From assembly GCA_934230415.1 (NCBI GenBank), contig CAKQEW010000004.1:44951-108950 (forward strand): a stretch of DNA of 64,000 nt. Direction: 5' to 3'. The position numbers and the translations under genes were made by a program. The stretch is from an uncultured Alphaproteobacteria bacterium (lineage in GTDB: Bacteria; Pseudomonadota; Alphaproteobacteria; Rs-D84). The notes under the pieces are model-generated. The model worked only from the letters and a program-made list of their open reading frames with translations, searched no databases and had not been told where the DNA came from. Of this stretch, positions 47,653 to 56,486 are shown piece by piece; position 1 is the stretch's first letter; each line of letters opens with the position of its first letter.

Positions 47653-48588
47653 TTATTTCTGGTGCCCCGCCATCTGGGCCAGGCGCGCGATACGTGATTC
47701 AACCGGCGGATGGGTTGCCATCAGACTGGATGCGAATTCACGTAACGGACGCGGATCGGCGATACACACGGCGGCCATTGATGCCGTTTTATCCAGGCAT
47801 TCCACCCGCGCATCTGTGGTAATCAGGCGCAGCGCGTCCGCCAATGCCATTGGGTCGCGTGTAATCATTGCACCCGTTGCATCGGCGGCGTATTCGCGAT
47901 TGCGCGACACCGCCATACGCAACAATGGCGTGATAATCACATTAAACACCATGAATGCCAGCCACACCATTGCCAGTATCGCCACACTGGCATTGCGGTT
48001 ATCGTTATCATTGCGGGGTGTGCCATACATAATCGTGCGGCCAATTATATCCGCGGCAAAGACCGTTACGCCGACCCCGGTAATCAGTAACATATCCAAT
48101 CGTATATCGCGGTTGCCGATATGCGCCATTTCGTGTGCAATCACGCCGGCCAATTCGCGGCGATTTAATTTCTGGATAATCCCGCGGGTCAGGGCAATTG
48201 ACGCATCGCGCGGACTGCGCCCGGTGGCAAATGCGTTCATGGACGCGTCATCAATGATATAAACACGTGGCGTGGGTAATCCGGCCGCCAGTGCAACGTT
48301 TTCAACCGTATGGAAAATTTCGCGATTTGCCCGGTCAGATGGATGAATTTCGGTGGCGCCCGCCACATTCAGCATCATTGTATCGCCAAATGCCCACGAT
48401 ATCATCATCCATATGGCGCATGCGATAAATGTCGGGATTGCAACCTGGGCGGTGGTGCGCACCGCGGTGTCAAACGGCGCAACGCACCATGTGAACCCAA
48501 ATACCAGCGCGATAAAAATCAGCGGAAATGCCAGAACCAGAATGGCGGTCTGGATGTTATTACGGCGAATGTGGTCATAAACTGTCAT
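47653..48588 (-). CDS. htpX: HtpX-like M48 membrane metalloprotease
   Basis: The 311-residue protein has two N-terminal membrane helices, the zinc motif VIAHEMAHIGNRDIR (HExxH), further helices, and EYAADATGAMIT (third zinc ligand Glu). The C-terminal THPPVESRIARL is characteristic. HtpX works with FtsH in membrane-protein quality control. A TATAAT (48595-48600) sits 6 nt before the ATG and no Shine-Dalgarno is visible, so the mRNA is likely leaderless. Confidence 0.92.
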   Translation of the reverse strand: MTVYDHIRRNNIQTAILVLAFPLIFIALVFGFTWCVAPFDTAVRTTAQVAIPTFIACAIWMMISWAFGDTMMLNVAGATEIHPSDRANREIFHTVENVALAAGLPTPRVYIIDDASMNAFATGRSPRDASIALTRGIIQKLNRRELAGVIAHEMAHIGNRDIRLDMLLITGVGVTVFAADIIGRTIMYGTPRNDNDNRNASVAILAMVWLAFMVFNVIITPLLRMAVSRNREYAADATGAMITRDPMALADALRLITTDARVECLDKTASMAAVCIADPRPLREFASSLMATHPPVESRIARLAQMAGHQK

Positions 48589-48594
48589 GCGTGC

Positions 48595-48600
48595 ATTATA
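48595..48600 (-). promoter_or_regulatory. -10 box of htpX, leaderless
   Basis: TATAAT on the minus strand ends 6 nt before the start codon at 48588. Confidence 0.5.
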
Positions 48601-48677
48601 GTAAAAAAATACGGCGCGTCATTGGAAAAAATATAAAATAGGTAAAAAAATAAATTTGTGATACAATTGCAGATGAT

Positions 48678-49661
48678 ATGAACGGAAAACTGGTTGGATT
48701 TTGTATTACACTGGCGCTGGTTATGGGGGCACATGCCGCCGGGCTGATTTCGGCCCAGTCATTTCCCAAGACCGCCGCCGATGTTCCGTTTACCACGCGT
48801 ATGGCGTTGCGTGCGGCGGGATACGCGCCGTTTGAATCAGAATACGACGCGTCTGGGCGGTGCATATCTGGGTGTGCATATTCTGGGATTACGGTGGATG
48901 ATGAAAGGGCCGCGGTTGAACGAATGACCGCCGTTGCGCGTGCGGATATGGCGCGCGATGACGCAAAGGCCGCTACGAAAAAAAACGCTGCAATTGGGTC
49001 GGTTACCACCGCACAGGTGGAAAATACGGATGTTGCACCAGTGGCAGATACCACACAGCCGTCTGGGCCGGTTAATGCGCCGTTGGAAAATGTCGGCACC
49101 GAAAATATCCCTTCGTCGCCTGTATCGGTCACCACGCCAGTGAAAGATTCCACACCGGAATCGGTGTCAAATGTTCGTACATGTTCGCCGGCGGTTGCCA
49201 CAACACCGGTGGGCAATCGCCTGCCGACGGGGTGTCCGTTGGCGGCAAACCCGATGGTTGTGACATCGCAATTTTCAACCGCGCGGTGGCATCCTGTGTT
49301 GCAGCGGTACAAGGCGCACCGTGGTGTTGATTTATCGGCACCGGTTGGCACCGATGTTTTTGCCACCGCTGATGGCGTGGTCAGTGTGGTCAATACCAAC
49401 CCATCGGCAGACCCATGTGGGATATATGTGAAAATTATACACGATAATAATTATGCCACGACATATTGTCACCTCAGCCAGGTTTTGGTATCCCAGGGTG
49501 ATCAGGTTTCGGCGGGATGCCGTATCGCGCTGTCTGGTAATACCGGGCGCGCCACGGGTCCACATCTGCACTATGCCATCACGCCAAATGCGGCCCAGGG
49601 AAACCAGGTCGCGATTGATCCGCTGACGATGATTAAATATTGCCGCGTTGTGAATAAATAA
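48678..49661 (+). CDS. periplasmic M23 peptidase
   Basis: The 327-residue product has a signal peptide (to about AHAAG). A Cys-containing N-terminal part and a Pro/Ser/Thr/Val-rich linker (about 95-190) lead to a C-terminal M23 domain with zinc ligands in AHRGVDLS (His, Asp) and GPHLHYAI, and catalytic TTYCHLSQ. Several Cys pairs (RCISGC, CSPA, GCPL) suggest disulfides. It is likely a cell-wall endopeptidase or activator. A TACAAT box lies 10 nt before the ATG. Confidence 0.88.
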   Translation: MNGKLVGFCITLALVMGAHAAGLISAQSFPKTAADVPFTTRMALRAAGYAPFESEYDASGRCISGCAYSGITVDDERAAVERMTAVARADMARDDAKAATKKNAAIGSVTTAQVENTDVAPVADTTQPSGPVNAPLENVGTENIPSSPVSVTTPVKDSTPESVSNVRTCSPAVATTPVGNRLPTGCPLAANPMVVTSQFSTARWHPVLQRYKAHRGVDLSAPVGTDVFATADGVVSVVNTNPSADPCGIYVKIIHDNNYATTYCHLSQVLVSQGDQVSAGCRIALSGNTGRATGPHLHYAITPNAAQGNQVAIDPLTMIKYCRVVNK

Positions 49662-49663
49662 AA

Positions 49664-50035
49664 TTATGCCGGTTTACGGCGAAAACGAACATCAAAGCTG
49701 CCGTTATTTATTGGGGAAAATTCCATAATATATGGGGCCAGGACGCTGTCGCGTGCCCATGTGGGGAATTTCTGGTGTAATATGCCACTGGCGCCTGTGA
49801 TGATTTGTGCGCGCCGCACGCCCGATGTGGCCAGTTCCATAATCGCATTCCATGCCTGTTCTTCGGTATATGTATGCAAATCCAGGCGTGCGTATGTCGG
49901 CACCGCCGCCGGCGCATCGGGTATCAGTTGCCCCAGTTTTAACTGGGCGCGCACAGACTTTACCACCGCACGTGCATTGGGCGAAAAATCACCGGCCGTC
50001 ATTTGTGATATATCAGATTCTGTTAAATGTTTCAT
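49664..50035 (-). CDS. Smr-domain protein
   Basis: The 123-residue product has a Smr (MutS2-related) domain from ~50: RLDLHTYTEEQAWNAIMELATSGVRRAQIITGASG, with the LDLH motif and the end FDVRFRRK. The usual TGxG is TGAS, so nuclease activity is uncertain. Alphaproteobacteria often carry such small Smr proteins of unclear role. It converges with the M23 gene, with a 2-bp gap. Confidence 0.82.
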   Translation of the reverse strand: MKHLTESDISQMTAGDFSPNARAVVKSVRAQLKLGQLIPDAPAAVPTYARLDLHTYTEEQAWNAIMELATSGVRRAQIITGASGILHQKFPTWARDSVLAPYIMEFSPINNGSFDVRFRRKPA

Positions 50036-50087
50036 ACATGCAATATTACAACGTACGTTTTATCTGGCAAGTGATAAATGAATCTGG

Positions 50088-50093
50088 TATGAT
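50088..50093 (+). promoter_or_regulatory. -10 box of the TfoX-like gene, leaderless
   Basis: TATGAT ends 6 nt before ATG 50100; TGGCAA (50065-50070) is 17 nt upstream. Confidence 0.5.
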
Positions 50094-50099
50094 TGCGCC

Positions 50100-50444
50100 A
50101 TGGCAACCAGCAGTGATTTTATAGAATTTGTTTATGACCAAGTGGCCACCGCCACCGACAGCATTCGTTACCGCAAGATGTTCGGCGATTATATGGTGTT
50201 TTCGTGTGACAAACCGGTATTACTGGTCTGTGATGATACGGTGTATGTAAAGCAAATTCCCGCGGCGTTGGCGGTGTTTGTGGCGCATGGTATCACGCCT
50301 GATACCGGCATTCCATATAATGGGGCGCGTCCACACTATATTTTGGATATTGAAAACACGGATTTGGCGATTGAAATGGTGCAAACATTGACGCGCGTGT
50401 TGCCCATGCCAAAGCCTAAAAAGAAGAAATTAAAACAAAAATAA
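50100..50444 (+). CDS. TfoX N-terminal-domain protein
   Basis: The 114-residue product matches the TfoX_N domain: DFIEFVYDQVATATDSIRYRKMFGDYMVFSCDKPVLLVCDDTVYVK. It ends in a Lys-rich tail. TfoX regulates competence in gammaproteobacteria; stand-alone N-domain proteins have no settled role. The window also has comM and an ssDNA-independent set of DNA genes but no clear competence operon. A bidirectional terminator follows. Confidence 0.85.
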   Translation: MATSSDFIEFVYDQVATATDSIRYRKMFGDYMVFSCDKPVLLVCDDTVYVKQIPAALAVFVAHGITPDTGIPYNGARPHYILDIENTDLAIEMVQTLTRVLPMPKPKKKKLKQK

Positions 50445-50470
50445 AAAAACGCCCCGTTTGGGGCGTTTAA
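50443..50470. terminator. bidirectional terminator between tfoX-like and rlpA genes
   Basis: CGCCCC (50450-50455) pairs with GGGGCG (50460-50465), with an A7 run before and TTTAATTATTTT after. Confidence 0.85.
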
Positions 50471-50486
50471 TTATTTTGTATGACGA

Positions 50487-51365
50487 TTAAATGCTGTCGG
50501 CATTTACCCAACGACCGTTCTTTAACAGACCTGGGGCCATACCTTCGTTATTGCGCAGGGCGTCAATCACACCACGTGCTTTGGGTGCATCCAGATTCAT
50601 AATACGAACCTTGTACATGTCACCTTCTTTGACAACGGTGGCATCGCCATATGTACGCATACGTGCGGCCAGGTTTTCAGCGCTGTCTTCGGCATAGAAC
50701 GCCGCGACCTGGACACTGTATTCACCTGATGTGGCAACCGGGGTAACGTCTGGCTGAACCGGGGCGACCTGGACAGGTTCGGCAACCGGTGCCGGAACCA
50801 CAGTTGTGCCCAATGTTGCGTTTTTAACCGCGGTTGATTGTTCTGGCAAAACCTGAACCTGGACCTTGGATTGACCATTCATGCCAATTTTTGCCGCCGC
50901 CGCTGGGGACAAGTCCATAATACGGGTGTTTACAAATGGGCCACGATTGTTTACACGGACCACCACAGACTGACCATTGTCCAAATTTGTTACGCGTGCG
51001 ATTGTCGGCAATGGCAATGTTTTGCTGGTTGCGACCATCTGGTTGATATCAAATATTTCACCGTTGCTGGTTTTTGTACCATTCAGTTCCGCCGGGATGA
51101 TACCCGCGATACCAGTCTGGTTGTATGTCAAATCTTCGGCTGGGATATACTGAACATTTTCAACCTTGTACGCACTGCCCACATAATACTTTGGGGCCGC
51201 CGCCATCAGGTATGCATCATTTAATGACTGTTCGCCACCGGTTGTAACCAATGCTTCTTCGCCAAAACCATCGGCGCCATAGCCTGCTGGGGAATTTGTT
51301 GCGCCGTCGTTCATACATCCGGCCAGCATAGCGGTCAACACCGCCAAAGAAACTATTTTTTTCAT
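50487..51365 (-). CDS. rlpA: RlpA-like lipoprotein with DPBB and SPOR domains
   Basis: The 292-residue product has a lipobox (MLAGC, Cys17), a double-psi beta-barrel (GIIPAELNGTKTSNGEIFDIN...VVVRVNNRGPFVNTRIMDLSPAAAAKIG) and a C-terminal SPOR domain (YSVQVAAFYAEDSAENLAARM). RlpA proteins are septal lytic transglycosylases that act on denuded glycan bound by SPOR. The expected catalytic Asp in RIMDLS is present. A clear AAGGAG and a probable promoter precede the start. Confidence 0.92.
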   Translation of the reverse strand: MKKIVSLAVLTAMLAGCMNDGATNSPAGYGADGFGEEALVTTGGEQSLNDAYLMAAAPKYYVGSAYKVENVQYIPAEDLTYNQTGIAGIIPAELNGTKTSNGEIFDINQMVATSKTLPLPTIARVTNLDNGQSVVVRVNNRGPFVNTRIMDLSPAAAAKIGMNGQSKVQVQVLPEQSTAVKNATLGTTVVPAPVAEPVQVAPVQPDVTPVATSGEYSVQVAAFYAEDSAENLAARMRTYGDATVVKEGDMYKVRIMNLDAPKARGVIDALRNNEGMAPGLLKNGRWVNADSI

Positions 51366-51426
51366 GTTTAGGACTCCTTACATTCTTATAAGGACATTTT
51401 ATCACATAAAAACCACAGTTTCAACT

Positions 51427-52887
51427 TTATATTTTTCGGTCAATAATATATGCCAGCGGCAGGTAAATAACCCCATATCCGGCAATCGCCACGAACAGCA
51501 TCCATATACTGGTAATTGGCACAAACCATAATCCAATGCCCAGCGCACCCGCCAGAACCGCAAACGCGGCAATCGCGCGAACCGTGCGCCCATCATGACG
51601 TACCAACGCACACCGCCGACATGCACGCCCCAACAGGTAATTCTTCAAATACCCACTGACCACGATTCCAATTGGTATTGCCAGGTATCCCGCCACCGGG
51701 AACAGCGCCAAATAAATCACCGCCGCCACGCCCAGTGAAATCATACTGGTGCGCACCGGTGTCTTTACGTCCTGGGACGCGTACAGGGTCTTGCTGTAAA
51801 TCTGGCTGACCATCATCGCGGGCAGGGCGAACACTTGAATCATAATTGCAACCGCCACCGCGTGGGTTGACGCCGCCGTCCATGCACCATATTGAAACAG
51901 ATATTTTATGATTGGTTCCGCCAACACAAATAGCCCCGCCACGCACGGCATAATCAGCATCATTGACCGGCGCAGTGATGAATTTTGTTGGATATAAACA
52001 CTGCGCATATTCTGGTCCGCCAATGCATTTGATATTGATGACATCAGCACCGTTCCAACCGCCAATCCAATCATCGCAAATGGCAATTGCACAATGCGGT
52101 CAGAATAATACAGCCATGAAACAGCGCCGGACTGGAAACTGGCAACCAATGTGCCGACAATAATCGTAATCTGGTAAAACCCGTTGCCAATAATACTGAT
52201 GCCCAGACGGCTGAACAAATGCTTTATCCCCGGTGTCCATTTTGGTCGTACCAGGCGCAGGCCAAAATGCCGCCGGCGGATACGCGCCCACAGGACGCCA
52301 AACTGGATAATACCGGACGCAACAACCGTGCCCGCCATAATATACAGAACGATATCACGTGCGTAAAATGCCGAAAACAGCAATGCGCCAATCAGCATGA
52401 TATTCAACATCACCGGCATAAATGCCGCCAATAAAAATCGTGAAAACGCATTCAGAATTGCGGATAAAAATGCCGCCCCGCACACGAATATGACATAGCA
52501 GAACATGATGCGCGAAATCAGCACGGTTAATTCCATTTTGCCCGGAATATTGGCAAACCCCGGTGCCAATCCCCACACAACCAATGGCATAAATATTTCA
52601 AACAGGATTGTTATCCCCAACAGCACGACCATCAGCCATGAAAAAACATTCTGGGCAAAATTTTCGTCTTTTTTGGAATCGGTGTACATTGGGATGAATA
52701 TGGCGGACAGGGCGCCTTCGCCCAACAGGTCGCGAAACAGATTTGGTAACTTGAACGCCGCCAAGAATATGTCGGACAATTTGCCCGCGCCCAACACGCG
52801 CGCAATCAACATATCGCGCACGAATCCAAAAATACGGCTGATACCGGTCATGGCACCAACCCCGAAAATATGTTTGCCTAGGTTCAT
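51427..52887 (-). CDS. murJ: lipid II flippase MurJ
   Basis: The 486-residue protein has about 13-14 membrane helices and the MurJ fingerprint GISRIFGFVRDMLIARVLGAGKLSDIFLAAFKLPNLFRDLLGEGALSAIFIP at the start. Arg-rich conserved positions in the central cavity (RDM, RIR) are kept. It moves lipid II across the inner membrane for peptidoglycan synthesis. TATAAT lies 7 nt before the ATG, with TTGATT 18 nt further, and no Shine-Dalgarno, so a leaderless mRNA is likely. Confidence 0.95.
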   Translation of the reverse strand: MNLGKHIFGVGAMTGISRIFGFVRDMLIARVLGAGKLSDIFLAAFKLPNLFRDLLGEGALSAIFIPMYTDSKKDENFAQNVFSWLMVVLLGITILFEIFMPLVVWGLAPGFANIPGKMELTVLISRIMFCYVIFVCGAAFLSAILNAFSRFLLAAFMPVMLNIMLIGALLFSAFYARDIVLYIMAGTVVASGIIQFGVLWARIRRRHFGLRLVRPKWTPGIKHLFSRLGISIIGNGFYQITIIVGTLVASFQSGAVSWLYYSDRIVQLPFAMIGLAVGTVLMSSISNALADQNMRSVYIQQNSSLRRSMMLIMPCVAGLFVLAEPIIKYLFQYGAWTAASTHAVAVAIMIQVFALPAMMVSQIYSKTLYASQDVKTPVRTSMISLGVAAVIYLALFPVAGYLAIPIGIVVSGYLKNYLLGRACRRCALVRHDGRTVRAIAAFAVLAGALGIGLWFVPITSIWMLFVAIAGYGVIYLPLAYIIDRKI

Positions 52888-52894
52888 AGTTTGG

Positions 52895-52900
52895 ATTATA
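52895..52900 (-). promoter_or_regulatory. -10 box of murJ, leaderless
   Basis: TATAAT on the minus strand ends 7 nt before the start at 52887. The bamD gene diverges from the same 48-bp gap. Confidence 0.5.
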
Positions 52901-52935
52901 CTGCTAGCAACAATATAAAATCAAGGCAGGAATAA

Positions 52936-53655
52936 ATGAAAAAAATAATTGCGTTGTGTGTGTTGGTTTCTGGGGTGGCAGGATGTGCATCCACACCGGA
53001 TGTCGCGCCGCAACAGCCACTGGTTGAAATATACCAAAACGCGTATGACGAATTTAACGACGGCAATTATGACGTGGCGGCGACCGAATTCGCACGTGCC
53101 GAAACGCAATACCCGTCCAGCCCCTGGGCCGCAGATGCGCTGGTAATGGCGGCGTATTCCCAGTATCTGGATGATGATTTCGCCGGGGCGATTTTATCAA
53201 TTGATCGGTTCATGCGATTCCACCCAGGGCACAGTGATGTGCCATACATGTTGTATTTGCGTGGAATGTGCTATTACCGCCAGGTCAGCGATGTGCGTCG
53301 TGAACCGGGAATGTCGGCATATGCCATGCAACAGTTTCAACAACTGATTCAGCGATTCCCGAATTCACCGTATGCGAAAAACGCCGAAAACAAGATTCTG
53401 ATATTAAAGAACTATCTGGCGGGCAAGGTTATGTATTCCGCACGCGCCGAAATGGCAAATCAAAATTGGCCGTCGGCGATTTCACACCTGCAATCTGTGG
53501 TGACGGGTGCCCAGGAAACCGTCATGACGCCCGAGGCATTATATCGCCTGACCGAATGTTATACAGCAATCGGATTGCCAACGCAATCTGCGGGATATGC
53601 CCAGATGTTGCGGACAAATTTCCCAGATAACGAATGGACCAAAAAATTAAAGTAA
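52936..53655 (+). CDS. bamD: outer-membrane assembly lipoprotein BamD
   Basis: The 239-residue product has a lipobox (GVAGC, Cys17) followed by five TPR-like repeats: EIYQNAYDEFNDGNYDVAATEFARAETQYPSSPWA, the conserved FMRFHPGHSDVPYMLYLRGMCYYRQ, and QLIQRFPNSPYAKNAENKI. BamD is the essential lipoprotein of the BAM complex that inserts barrels such as the several found in this window. AAGGCAGGA precedes the ATG. Confidence 0.94.
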   Translation: MKKIIALCVLVSGVAGCASTPDVAPQQPLVEIYQNAYDEFNDGNYDVAATEFARAETQYPSSPWAADALVMAAYSQYLDDDFAGAILSIDRFMRFHPGHSDVPYMLYLRGMCYYRQVSDVRREPGMSAYAMQQFQQLIQRFPNSPYAKNAENKILILKNYLAGKVMYSARAEMANQNWPSAISHLQSVVTGAQETVMTPEALYRLTECYTAIGLPTQSAGYAQMLRTNFPDNEWTKKLK

Positions 53656-53656
53656 A

Positions 53657-53689
53657 ATAAACAAACCGCCAATTGGCGGTTTGTTTTTA
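53657..53689. terminator. bidirectional terminator between bamD and dcd
   Basis: ACAAACCGCC (53661-53670) pairs with GGCGGTTTGT (53675-53684), followed by TTTTAG. Confidence 0.88.
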
Positions 53690-54406
53690 GTGTGTTTTGA
53701 TTCTGTCAATTGGAATAATCGCGGCGGCGGTCGGCCCCAGTTGACCGTTATAATGGCTGGCCGGGTTCTGGTTGTACGGTTTGCGTGCGCCGGTAAATTG
53801 TTCATAGTAAATCTGGCCGATACGCATATTGGGGTATACGACGGTCGGATACAGTACGCGAATTTCCAATGTCCATTGACCACAGAACCCATCGTCGCCA
53901 CGTCCAGCGGTGTGGTGATTCAGGATAAAATTACGCCCAACCGATGATTTGCCATCAATATATGGAAACAGGTTACGGGTTTCTGTATATTCCACGGTCG
54001 TCCCCAGATATCCGATGTTTGGTGACAAAATTGCGCCCGTTTCTGGGATTTTTATTGTTGTGGTTTCGTGTGTTTCTGGGGCGCATGGATCCAACAGGTA
54101 TTTTGGATTGCGAATATCAAATTCCTGGGGATTGTTTTTGTATACAACATCAAACGCAACACTGTTGCAGAACCAGTCGCGCATAGAATAATCGTGGCGC
54201 GTGGGGTCGTATTCAATAATTGGCCGCATACCACGTGGCAACGTGTGTGTATAAAATTTTAACTCACTGCCCAGGTGCAGGTCATAACTGTTACTGCCCA
54301 GGCACGTGTCCAAAAACGGTGTGATAACAATATCCGGGCGATTATCTGGGTTGTTTGGATTCGGGGTCTGCATACGGCGCAGAATTTCAGGTCCAGTCAG
54401 TTGCAT
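53687..54406 (-). CDS. dcd: dCTP deaminase (Dcd-type)
   Basis: The 239-residue protein has the Dcd/DUT-like core: FLDTCLGSNSYDLHLGSELKFY, GKSSVGR, and GQWTLEIRV followed by YPNMRIGQIYYEQF. The Glu in TLEI corresponds to the catalytic Glu of dCTP deaminase. The protein is ~45 residues longer than E. coli Dcd, with extra loops. It supplies dUTP for dTMP synthesis. MQLTGPEIL at 54406 is the start; a longer open frame upstream is antisense to era. Confidence 0.9.
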   Translation of the reverse strand: MQLTGPEILRRMQTPNPNNPDNRPDIVITPFLDTCLGSNSYDLHLGSELKFYTHTLPRGMRPIIEYDPTRHDYSMRDWFCNSVAFDVVYKNNPQEFDIRNPKYLLDPCAPETHETTTIKIPETGAILSPNIGYLGTTVEYTETRNLFPYIDGKSSVGRNFILNHHTAGRGDDGFCGQWTLEIRVLYPTVVYPNMRIGQIYYEQFTGARKPYNQNPASHYNGQLGPTAAAIIPIDRIKTH

Positions 54407-54520
54407 TTCTGTATTACCTTTATTGTGTGCCTCTCTCGTTACGGGTGAAATTGTACAATGCGGGGGCGGATTTGCAAGATTTTTATTCACTTTTGTTTTT
54501 GGTGTGATAACCTGGGCAAC

Positions 54521-55426
54521 ATGAAAACACAAGATACAAAAACATATTCCGGGTTTGTGGCCATTGTTGGCCCGACCAATGCGGGCAAAAGCACGCTGCT
54601 GAATCAAATCATGGGGCGCAAGGTATCCATCGTTTCGCACAAGGTGCAAACCACGCGAACAAACCTGCGGGCGGTAAAAATGGTCGGCAATCGCCAGGTT
54701 ATTCTGGTTGACACGCCGGGCGTATTTGTGCCAAAGCGCCGTCTGGATCGGGCAATGGTCGGCGCGGCCATGTCGGCGATTTCTGATGCCGATGCGGTGT
54801 TGCTGATTATGGATGCGCAAAAGGGCATAACCCCGACAATTCGCGAATTGGTTTTGAAAATTCGCGAACATAAAAACCTGTTTGTCGCATTGAACAAGGT
54901 TGACGCGATAAAAAAACAAGATTTGTTGCCGATGGTGGCGGAATTATCTGAAATGGCGCCATGGTGCGAAATATTTATGATTTCTGCACTGAAAAACGAT
55001 GGTGTGGATGGTATGTTGGAATCGCTGGCGGCGGTAATGCCAGAATCACCATACCTGTTTGATGCGGCCGATGCGGTGGATGTGCCGGATAAATTATATC
55101 TGGCGGAACTGACCCGGGAAAAGGTTTATAAATATATTCACCAGGAATTGCCGTACCATATTAATGTGCTGACCGAACGGGTTGATGTTGATGCGGATGG
55201 CGTTCTGGACATATACCAGAAAATTGCGGTTCAAAATGATGCACATAAAAAGATTGTGATTGGGCGTGGTGGGGCGCAACTGAAACAAATTGGCATGGAT
55301 GCACGTCATGATATCCAGGACCAGTGGGGCGTGAATGCGCGACTGCACCTGTTTGTGCGTGTGGAACCCGATTGGGAAGAACGGGCAGAAAATTACGAAG
55401 ACCAGGGATTGGAGTTTGCAAAATAA
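54521..55426 (+). CDS. era: ribosome-assembly GTPase Era
   Basis: The 301-residue protein has a GTPase domain with G1 GPTNAGKS, G3 DTPG and G4 NKVD, then the KH domain with KIVIGRGGAQLKQIGMDARHDI. Era binds the 3' end of 16S rRNA. ATG 54521 follows a possible extended -10 (TGTGATAAC); an earlier in-frame start is unsupported. queA follows after 1 bp. Confidence 0.96.
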   Translation: MKTQDTKTYSGFVAIVGPTNAGKSTLLNQIMGRKVSIVSHKVQTTRTNLRAVKMVGNRQVILVDTPGVFVPKRRLDRAMVGAAMSAISDADAVLLIMDAQKGITPTIRELVLKIREHKNLFVALNKVDAIKKQDLLPMVAELSEMAPWCEIFMISALKNDGVDGMLESLAAVMPESPYLFDAADAVDVPDKLYLAELTREKVYKYIHQELPYHINVLTERVDVDADGVLDIYQKIAVQNDAHKKIVIGRGGAQLKQIGMDARHDIQDQWGVNARLHLFVRVEPDWEERAENYEDQGLEFAK

Positions 55427-55427
55427 A

Positions 55428-56486
55428 ATGCTGCATACATCGGATTTTGATTTTGAATTACCATCTGAATTGATTGCATCGCACCCATTGGCGCGTCGTG
55501 ATGCATCACGTATGCTGGTGGTAAAAAATTCCCCTGCATTGGAACTGGCTGATCGGCATATTCGGGATTTCCTGGACTATATTCGCCCGGGCGATGTTGT
55601 GGTGTTTAACAATTCGCGTGTTATCCCCGCGCGTTTTGATGCGGTTGACGCGGCGGGACACGAATATGAAATCACACTGCATACCGCGGCGGGCGGCAAC
55701 CTGTGGTGGGGATTGTGCAAGAAATTTACGCGCATTGCGGTGGGGAACATCCTGACCATGACAGATGGCACGCAAATCCGCGTTGTCGCAACCGATGCCG
55801 ACAGTGGTTTAAAACTGGAATTCCTGTGTGATGACGTATTTGCGGTTCTGAACAAAATCGGCAAAATGCCGTTGCCACCATACATGCATCGCGACCAGGA
55901 AGATTCCGACCGTGAACGGTACCAGACGGTGTACGCCGACCCAATCGGTTCAATGGCGGCACCAACCGCGGGATTGCATTTTACCCCAGAATTGATGGAT
56001 GAAATCGCACGCCGTGGCGCCCAGATTGTAAAGGTTACATTGCACGTTGGTGCGGGCACATGGATGCCGGTTAAAACCGAGGATTTATCCCAGCATAAAA
56101 TGCACAGTGAATGGTGCCAAATTACCCCGGCCCAGGCGGACATCATAAACAATGCAAATCGCGTAATCGCGGTTGGAACCACGTCAATGCGAACACTGGA
56201 AAGTGCGGCAATACGTAACCGTGAATTGCCGGAACATCAGCGCCAGCGCCGTGTTGTGCCATTTTGTGATACAACCGATATATTCATCACGCCCGGGTAT
56301 ACGTTTGGCGCGGTGGACGTGTTGCTGACGAATTTTCATTTGCCAAAATCAACGCTGTTTATGTTGGTTTCGGCGTTTGCGGGACTGGATGAAATGCGTG
56401 CCGCATATGCGCATGCGGTCGCGGAAAAATACAGATTTTTCTCGTACGGCGATTGCTGCCTGTTGTTTAGAAAGGATGCACAATGA
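55428..56486 (+). CDS. queA: S-adenosylmethionine:tRNA ribosyltransferase-isomerase QueA
   Basis: The 352-residue protein reads DFDFELPSELIASHPLARRDASRMLVV, GDVVVFNNSRVIPARF, GSMAAPTAGLHFTPELM and TLHVGAGTWMPVKTEDLSQHKMHSEW, the complete QueA signature. It transfers ribose from SAM to preQ1 in tRNA to make epoxyqueuosine. It lies two genes before tgt, which inserts the base. GGAG precedes ATG 55428. The stop overlaps the next start (ATGA). Confidence 0.96.
   Translation: MLHTSDFDFELPSELIASHPLARRDASRMLVVKNSPALELADRHIRDFLDYIRPGDVVVFNNSRVIPARFDAVDAAGHEYEITLHTAAGGNLWWGLCKKFTRIAVGNILTMTDGTQIRVVATDADSGLKLEFLCDDVFAVLNKIGKMPLPPYMHRDQEDSDRERYQTVYADPIGSMAAPTAGLHFTPELMDEIARRGAQIVKVTLHVGAGTWMPVKTEDLSQHKMHSEWCQITPAQADIINNANRVIAVGTTSMRTLESAAIRNRELPEHQRQRRVVPFCDTTDIFITPGYTFGAVDVLLTNFHLPKSTLFMLVSAFAGLDEMRAAYAHAVAEKYRFFSYGDCCLLFRKDAQ

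Noticed and set aside
54407..54919. N-terminal extension of dcd
   Set aside because: It is antisense to era, and the family start is at 54406.
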